6,351 nucleotides of DNA from an uncultured Oscillospiraceae bacterium. GTDB taxonomy: Bacteria; Bacillota; Clostridia; Oscillospirales; Oscillospiraceae. This document shows, piece after piece, positions 4,787 through 6,351 of this stretch (its first letter is position 1; every line of letters begins with the position of its first letter). The notes under the pieces were generated by a model. It ran no database searches. It was not told where the DNA came from and was given only the letters and a program-made list of their open reading frames with translations. The stretch is taken from NCBI GenBank assembly GCA_934565425.1, contig CAKTHW010000086.1, positions 1 through 6,351 on the forward strand. Reading direction: 5' to 3'. A program made the position numbers and the translations under genes.

Positions 4787-6351
4787 TTACTTTGTCCGCT
4801 TTCTCTTTCTGGACAGGACGGTGCCGGTCACCCCGACAGCGCTGACGCACAGCAGGGTCGTCCACAGGGGCACGTTGCTGCTGTCGCCGGTCTTGGGGGA
4901 ACCGTTTTTGGCGTCCTTGGTCGCCTTGGTGGTCTTGTCGCTGTCCTTGCTGCTCTTGACCGGGATGGTCTTGATCTCCTGGTACTCACAGACCTCGCAG
5001 GTGCGTTCCTTCTCGCCCTTCCGCTTGGTGGTCGCCTTTTTGGTGACGTTCCAGTCGCCGAAGGTGTGTTCCTCCTGGGCTACCAGCACCTGACCGCAGA
5101 GGGTGTACTTCTGCTGGTGCTGGGTCTTGGAGATGGTCCACTCCGGATAGCAGCCGTCGGCGTGGTTGTCCGGGTCGGTCTCGCCGTACTTGCCGCCGCA
5201 GACCTCGCACTGCGCTTCCTCCATGCAGGTGGCCTCACCGCCGGTGCAGTCGCCGGTCTCGGTGTGGGCGGCGTCGCGGGAACAGATACGGGTGTGGGTG
5301 CCGTCGCCGTTGGATGTCCAGGCGCTCCAATCATGGTCGAGGGGTTCGCCAACAGTAAAGGTCTCGGTGCCCTTTGCGCCGCAAGCCGCGCAGGACTTGT
5401 AGTAGACCGCCGGTTCTGTGCAGGTGGCGGCAGACGCCAGATAGGATTCCGCCACGGTCTCTGCCGTGAACTGGTGGGCTGCCATCTCGCCGTATGCGCC
5501 GCCGCAGACCGCACATTCCGCTTTCGCCGTGCAGGTGGCCGTACCGCCGGTGCAGGTTTCCGTCTCGGTGTGGGTGGCGTCGTTCTTGCAGGTGCGGGTG
5601 TGGGTGCCGTCGCCGTTGGAGGTCCAGTCTCCCCAGGCATGGTCGAGGGGTTCGCCGTACTCGGCCTGGCAAACCTTACACGTCTCCTTCGTCGTGCAGG
5701 TCGCCGGAACGGTGTTGCAGTCCTCCGTCTCTGTTTTGCCGCAGTCACAGCTATGTTTGTGGGTCTTCGTGCCGTCAACGTGGCTCCAAGCGCTCCAGCT
5801 GTGCTCGTGCTTGCTCAGGTTCTGCCGCCCGAAGACCGGCAGGGTGCGCTCTGCCGCGGGCAGATACTTGCATTCGTCGGCCCAGGGGTCGCCTGCGGTG
5901 CGCTTGTCAACGTTGTTCTCTTTCAGCAGCTTCAGCACTGTGCCGTTGGCAAACTCTTCGGCGGTTCTGGCCTCCGCTTCTTCTGACTGCCCGTTGCCAT
6001 AAGCGTTGTTTGATGTCTTCAGATGGTAGCAGCTATAACAATGAGCCTTATCGCCTGTGATGTCGCCGACGTGCGTTCCATCTGTCACAGAACCTATATT
6101 GTAACAGGAGAAGAAGCGACAATCCGAGCCCTCAGTGTAGCCACTGAGACCGCCAACGTATTCCCCTGTACGGACTGCGCCAGTATTATAGCAGTCTATG
6201 ACTTCCGGGTCGCCAAAAAAGCTCCTTCCTATGAGGCCGCCAACACAACTTATAAGATTATTATCGCTCGTACCCGCAATGGTGCCGGTGTTATAGCTGC
6301 TGTCGATCCTAATGCTGCCACGAATAGCTCCCACGATACCGCCGACACAAG
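4787..6351 (-). CDS. Large cell-wall-anchored surface protein with GLUG and Cys/His-rich repeats (5' end missing)
   Basis: The frame is open from the right edge to TAA 4787-4789, about 520 codons. The in-frame GTG at 6332-6334 (residue 1 in my numbering) is internal, since the frame continues upstream as CVGGI. Order of parts: GLUG repeats (to about residue 94); a closing module with ARTAEEFANGTVLKLL and WADECKYLPAAERTLPVFG (122-169); a Cys/His-rich region (176-449, 23 cysteines); a Lys/Ser/Thr linker (459-478); SPKTGD (479-484); a hydrophobic helix (488-507); and a basic tail RKRKRTK. The end is a typical sortase sorting signal, so the mature protein should be attached to peptidoglycan and face outside. 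Such proteins in gut Clostridia are usually taken as adhesins or contact proteins; no enzyme domain is seen here. The signal peptide must lie to the right of the window. Confidence 0.9.
   Translation of the reverse strand, partial: CVGGIVGAIRGSIRIDSSYNTGTIAGTSDNNLISCVGGLIGRSFFGDPEVIDCYNTGAVRTGEYVGGLSGYTEGSDCRFFSCYNIGSVTDGTHVGDITGDKAHCYSCYHLKTSNNAYGNGQSEEAEARTAEEFANGTVLKLLKENNVDKRTAGDPWADECKYLPAAERTLPVFGRQNLSKHEHSWSAWSHVDGTKTHKHSCDCGKTETEDCNTVPATCTTKETCKVCQAEYGEPLDHAWGDWTSNGDGTHTRTCKNDATHTETETCTGGTATCTAKAECAVCGGAYGEMAAHQFTAETVAESYLASAATCTEPAVYYKSCAACGAKGTETFTVGEPLDHDWSAWTSNGDGTHTRICSRDAAHTETGDCTGGEATCMEEAQCEVCGGKYGETDPDNHADGCYPEWTISKTQHQQKYTLCGQVLVAQEEHTFGDWNVTKKATTKRKGEKERTCEVCEYQEIKTIPVKSSKDSDKTTKATKDAKNGSPKTGDSSNVPLWTTLLCVSAVGVTGTVLSRKRKRTK
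4790..4900 (-). other. SPKTG sortase sorting signal
   Basis: The C-terminus encodes SPKTG (4886-4900), a stretch of about 20 hydrophobic residues (VPLWTTLLCVSAVGVTG and onward), then RKRKRTK. This is the tripartite cell-wall sorting signal. SPKTG is a variant of LPXTG; the Clostridioides difficile SrtB enzyme is known to accept S/PPXTG motifs, so a class-B-like sortase encoded elsewhere may be the partner. The partner is inferred. Confidence 0.88.
5180..5350 (-). repeat. Cys/His-rich repeat, copy nearer the C-terminus
   Basis: This encodes residues 329-385, GEPLDHDWSAWTSNGDGTHT and onward to CEVCGGKYGE. It matches the copy at 5486-5656 at a fixed offset of 306 bp (102 codons), with an identical 26-bp block at 5289-5314 and 5595-5620. 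Cysteines 351, 363, 370, 376 and 379 line up with 249, 261, 268, 274 and 277 of the other copy. Confidence 0.9.
5486..5656 (-). repeat. Cys/His-rich repeat, central copy
   Basis: This encodes residues 227-283, GEPLDHAWGDWTSNGDGTHT and onward to CAVCGGAYGE. It is the partner of 5180-5350. The segment between the two (residues 284-328, with ATCTEPAVYYKSCAACG) is a different Cys-rich unit, so the duplicated block as a whole is 102 residues. Confidence 0.9.
5654..5809 (-). repeat. Cys/His-rich repeat, divergent N-terminal copy
   Basis: Residues 176-227 (HEHSWSAWSHVDGTKTHKHS and onward to CKVCQAEYGE) follow the same plan as the two later copies: H-x-W-x-x-W, a D/NGT-H turn, paired cysteines, then ATCT-C-VC-YG. 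In this copy the first cysteines are arranged as CDC. Nucleotide similarity to the others is low, so it is an older repeat. Confidence 0.75.
6053..6351 (-). repeat. GLUG-type repeats
   Basis: At least three units of about 29-35 residues follow the pattern [C/Y]VGGx[V/I/S]G ... S/CYNTGxV. VGG segments fall five residues before residue 1 and at residues 31 and 60, with a degenerate HVGDITG at 88-94. The YNTG/YNIG turns are at 14-17, 49-52 and 78-81. This matches the GLUG motif of bacterial surface proteins, expected to form a beta-solenoid-like rod. More units probably lie beyond the window edge. Confidence 0.8.

Noticed and set aside
5180..5809. CRISPR-like array
   Set aside because: Repeats are long, in frame, diverged and protein-coding, without unique spacers of uniform size.
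5066..5986. Plus-strand open frame of 306 codons
   Set aside because: It is antisense to the Cys-rich repeats of the surface protein; its Val/Gly/Ala-rich repeats mirror that gene, and no ribosome site supports it.
6332..6334. GTG as the true start of the surface protein
   Set aside because: The frame continues upstream to the edge as CVGGI, part of another GLUG unit, and no ribosome site precedes the GTG.

Overview
The window looks like chromosome from a GC-rich Gram-positive Clostridia member, most plausibly a gut Oscillospiraceae-type organism. This rests on GC-rich genes behind strong AGGAGG/GAGGTGAT ribosome sites, sigma-A-type promoters with 17-bp spacers, a Firmicutes-like S2/EF-Ts pair, an uncharacterised FAD-dependent protein of the COG2509 type, and a surface protein ending in an SPKTG sortase signal. 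The assignment is inferred from familiar features, not from a search.

Layout. Positions 1-1344 (minus strand) hold a translation operon: a near-consensus promoter (1316-1344), a leader of about 110 nt with a possible 11-codon upstream ORF, rpsB (ribosomal protein S2, complete), a 129-bp spacer with a strong hairpin, and the 5' part of tsf (elongation factor Ts), which runs off the left edge. Upstream on the same strand, 1399-2979 encodes a complete FAD-dependent oxidoreductase-like protein with its own extended -10 promoter (3020-3048). No clear terminator separates it from rpsB, so some read-through is possible.

From 3093 the plus strand carries a divergent gene of about 223 codons that I do not recognise. 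Its stop codon lies inside the -10 hexamer of the promoter for the next gene, a ten-helix EamA/DMT-family transporter (3801-4709). A perfect 14-bp hairpin with T runs on both sides (4715-4755) ends this gene and the convergent one.

From 4787 to the right edge, the minus strand carries the C-terminal 520 or so residues of a large cell-wall-anchored protein: GLUG repeats, a closing module, a Cys/His-rich repeat region with a 102-residue internal duplication, and an SPKTG/transmembrane/basic-tail sorting signal. The N-terminus and signal peptide lie outside the window.

The left half is housekeeping; the right half is transport and surface functions. I see no defence system, mobile element, CRISPR array, tRNA or rRNA. 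The points most worth a second look are the S2 leader, the unrecognised gene with its promoter/stop overlap, and the mosaic surface protein.
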